Below, piece after piece: positions 60,785 to 64,000 of a stretch of DNA of 64,000 nucleotides; within the stretch, counting starts at the first letter, position 1, and each line of letters begins with the position of its first letter. The translations under genes were made by a program, and so were the position numbers. The stretch is from positions 16,089,001 to 16,153,000 of the forward strand of contig NC_083390.1 in assembly GCF_031755915.1 (NCBI RefSeq), written 5' to 3'. The notes beneath the pieces are model-generated. The model was not told where the DNA came from. It made no database searches and saw only the letters and a list, made by a program, of their open reading frames with translations. Source of the stretch: Ziziphus jujuba (lineage: Eukaryota > Streptophyta > Magnoliopsida > Rosales > Rhamnaceae).

Positions 60785-62045
60785 ATACGTTTGGATGCAA
60801 ATTTGGGCCGGACAAGTCAGCCTATTTGATGTTCCAGCCCGACCAGTTTCACTTTTTTTATATAATTATTCTATTTTATTCTTTATTTTTTATTACTATT
60901 ATTTTCTTAAAATTAGGCAATTGATTTTTTTTTTTTTGGGCCAAAATCCATGGAGATTTTAATGCAATCCAGCATTCATTTCGTAAAACCAAATACAAAT
61001 ACCACCTGACTTTTCAAAAATTGAAATTTAAATATACAAGACTAGAAAATGTTTAGACCATTGGTTTTATATGCATTATTTTTGTGAAGCAATGCTTATT
61101 AGGTTGTTGTTGGCTTTTAATTAATAATTTTCATATTATTTTTTAATATATTCAATTATAGTAAAATTAAGTAAATGAGTTGTAAAACAAATCACATAAA
61201 CCAATGACATGTACAATTAAAATGAATACTTATTAAGTTGTTGGCTTTTAATTTACATTTTTCATATTTTTTTCATCTATTCAGTTATTGTAAAATTAAT
61301 TAAATGAGTTGTAAAACAAATCACATGAACCAAAGACGTAAACATTATTATTATTATTATTATTTTCAAAAGTAATGATTAAAGTATAATTAGGTCTCTA
61401 CCTACAAAATTGTGATGGTGACTTTAAACTCGGTGGTATTGGTGCATGAGATTGTTATGTCAATTGGATATTTCCAAGGCATTTTTGTTTGTATAGTTCT
61501 TTTCTCTATGCTATATTATTATATTGTCTTCTTTTTTATAAGACATTTACCACTGTTACGTTTCTAAGGCATGAGATGTTATGTCACTGGTGATTTCAAA
61601 TTCGATAGGCACCTATCATTGATTCCAATAATATTTATTTCTTTGATAATGTATTTATAAGTGCTTTTTCATAAGTACTTTTATTTAGTAGCGCTTTTTA
61701 TTTTTAGCATTTCATAAAGAAAAACTTAGGTGTTTGATTAAAAATTATAAAAAATGCTTTTGAAGGTGAAATGGAATAAAGTTAGACAATTAAAAATTTA
61801 ATTAAAATATAAAATACATTTTGTTTGGGGAAATATCTACTAGGCTATTCTCATAAAAACACTCAACATTTTTTTTTTTTCAAACGCATTTTCAAATGCT
61901 TATTTTTTGAATGATTAAAGTGTCTTTACCTCCTAAAAAAACATTACCAAACATGCACTTGGTTCTTCTTGAGAATCAGGACCCATCATTGAAGTTATTT
62001 GCTATTGCCAACAAGTTTGAACCATGTAGAATTTCTTTAATTTTT
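60785..62045 (-). repeat. Large inverted repeat, right arm
   Basis: The reverse complement matches the left arm in the same order. It has the GGTCGGGCTGGAACATC end at about 60,835, then the module with GGAGATTTTAATGC, then GCTTTTAATT and ACAAATCACATRAACCA blocks. The outer part is GCATGTTTGGTAATG at about 61,955. It lacks one of the tandem modules of the left arm. Confidence 0.8.
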
Positions 62046-63200
62046 GAAGGTCTAGTGATATAATTATTGAGAATACATCATTTTTAAATTTATAGTTCAA
62101 ATTTCATTCTCGATGATAATTTTTTAATCCTAATTCTAATAAGTTTAATGTACATATATTTATATATTGAAAAAAGATAATTACAATGGAATATCTTCTA
62201 GTTTAAAACTTTTGCAGGATCATAATTTTCATTTTTATTTTTTTGCACAAACTTACTTTTTGTTTTGCTTGCAATTTATCTTTTTTTTTTTTTAACCTCA
62301 AAATAGGCTGTAAGAACTCAAAATTCAAAAATAAGAAGACAAAAAAATCCTTGTTAATAGAAAAATCATTTCCTTTAAAAATTAGAAAAACTCAAATAAA
62401 ACCCAAAAAAAAAAAAATTCTCTACACATATGCTAGTACTTCTTTCATATTCCTAACCTATCTATGTCATGTTGGTGCTACAGACTTGTTCTTATGCGCA
62501 TGTGCCCTTGCCGCCACATGTGTGCACTGAGGAAAAACTCCGACTTTGAATTCTTGCAGCGTTTATTAGGGTTCCGCAACTACTCCCATTCCATCCCATC
62601 TTTGCATTGTGTTGCATAGCAGATAAAGTTGCGGGTTCCAATTTGTAGAAAGAGAGAGAATTCAGAGAGATACATAGAGAGGAATCTTAGAGCGAGAAAA
62701 ATAGGCCATTTGGGTAGGAATGCTGTGATACCAGTTTATAGAAAGAGAGACCTTAAAATTAACACCTAGATGAAGAGAGAGAATCTAGAGCCAATTTTAT
62801 AGAAAGATCAAGTTTAGAAAGAACGGCACTGTGGTTCTTTTTGGGAAAAAAATAATCAAAAAAGAAGAAGCAGAATTGTTTATTTTAAAGTTTAAATTTA
62901 AACCTTTCCTCTTTTGCATGATCATATTTAGGTATCATATTTTTTAAAAATTATAAACTAGCTTCCTTTTCATTTCTATAGTCAATAAAAAATTCAAAAT
63001 AGTAAAAATACAATTGCTCTCTACTGTTGATTGACTTATATAAATATATAAAAGAATTAGAGAATATTATAAATAAAAAAAATAGAGAAAAAAATTTATA
63101 GAAGAATTACAAGATAAAAATAAATAAATAAACAAAAAAACAATGTTTATGTCATAATTTTAGAATTACTGTCTATTGTTGGTAGACTTACTCATGTTAA
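62046..63200. other. Intergenic DNA
   Basis: No gene is supported. A purine-rich stretch (62,640-62,830) contains three near copies of TTTATAGAAAGAGA. Upstream, 62,455-62,640 is less AT-rich and could be the 5' end of something unrecognised, but no open frame or splice pattern supports it. Confidence 0.4.
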
Positions 63201-63221
63201 TTTATCATAGTTTTATGTTTT

Positions 63222-64000
63222 TTTAGGCAGGGATCCAATTATACTTTAATAATTGTTTTTCATAGAAGGAAAAACAATGTTCATGTCATTGATTCATATG
63301 ATTTGTTTTACAATTCATTTACTTAATTTTACTATAATTGAATAAATTAAAAAATATTTGAAAAATATAAATTAAAAGCTAACAATAAGTATTCATTTTA
63401 ATTTATCATACTTTTTTATTTTTTTAGGTAGAGACCCAATTATACTTTAATAATTATTTGTCATAAAAAGAAAAACAATGTTTATGTCATTGGTTCATGT
63501 GATTTGTTTTACAACTCATTTACTTAATTTTACTATATTTGATCAATTAAAAAATATACAAAAAATATAAATTAAAAGCCAACAATAACCTAAAAAGTAC
63601 TGCTTCACAAAAATAATGAATATACAACCAAAGGTCTAAACATTTTCCACTCTCGTATATTTCAATATTTGAAAGGTTAGGTGGTATTTGCACTCGATTA
63701 GACATGAATGGTGGATTACATTAAAATCTTTATGGATTTTGGCAACAAAAAATTAATAATAGTAATAATCTCAACGGATAACTTTACAGAAAATAAAAAT
63801 AAAAAATGTAAAAGGAAAAAAGAATAATTATGTAAAACATATGTTTGTTTAGGCAGCGACCCAATTATACTTTAATCATTATTTTTCATAAAAAAAAGAA
63901 AAACAATATCATTTGTTTTACAAGTCATTTACTTAATTTTACCATGATTGAATAAATTAAAAATATATGAAAAATATAAATTAAAAGCCAAGAACAATCT
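63222..64000. repeat. Array of two repeat modules
   Basis: Module A, beginning TTTAGGYAG.GACCCAATTATACTTTAAT and ending AAATTAAAAGCYAACAA, occurs at 63,222-63,421, 63,422-63,600 and from 63,846 to the window end. Module B, the tRNA-region module with ACTGCTTCACAAAAATAATG, sits between them at 63,601-63,845. The same modules build the arms of the inverted repeat at 57,790-62,045. The array runs off the window edge. Confidence 0.75.

Noticed and set aside
1..64000. CRISPR arrays, bacterial operons, riboswitches or prophage
   Set aside because: The window is plant nuclear DNA with introns and plant transposons; no regularly spaced direct repeats with unique spacers were seen.

Overview
This window is nuclear DNA from a flowering plant, most likely a eudicot. 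It is strongly AT-rich, its genes carry many short GT-AG introns, and it holds nested plant-type transposons and plant gene families (CYP85A, RGP/UAM, a plant PI-PLC-like protein). The species cannot be named from sequence alone. All exon borders were built by hand from splice signals and reading-frame continuity, without transcript data.

Layout. Positions 1-24,700 are almost entirely repeats and gene debris. A degraded Ty1-copia retrotransposon on the minus strand (2130-12149, TSD CTTAT) has landed beside remains of an F-box SKIP14-like gene. A 2.9-kb LTR-like element sits inside its reverse transcriptase (4437-7359). Next is a Mutator-like element, MULE (14432-22273, 9-bp TSD AATTTTTTA), whose MURA transposase gene is split by a second, inverted copy of the same LTR-like family (17184-20156, TSD TGTAA).

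Four protein-coding genes look intact: a secreted PI-PLC X-domain protein (24753-27218, +, 8 exons, 376 aa); a brassinosteroid C-6 oxidase CYP85A (32927-35928, +, 9 exons, 463 aa); a reversibly glycosylated polypeptide / UDP-arabinopyranose mutase (44675-47134, +, 4 exons, 360 aa); and a large protein with FYRN-FYRC domains at the N-terminus and WD40-like blades at the C-terminus (48756-56997, -, 14 exons, 1297 aa). Between CYP85A and RGP lies a tandemly duplicated non-coding segment (36428-41180). Upstream of CYP85A is a foldback MITE.

The right end holds two identical minus-strand tRNA-Asp(GUC) genes (57332-57403 and 59492-59563). The second lies between the arms of a large imperfect inverted repeat (57790-59220 against 60785-62045), built from two short repeat modules that recur at 63,200-64,000.

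The genes are not a functional cluster. CYP85A acts in brassinosteroid synthesis, RGP in cell-wall arabinose supply, and the FYR-WD40 protein probably in the nucleus. The most noteworthy items are the FYR-WD40 architecture with its exact 50-codon tandem repeat, the dated nesting of transposons, and the tRNA-containing inverted repeat.
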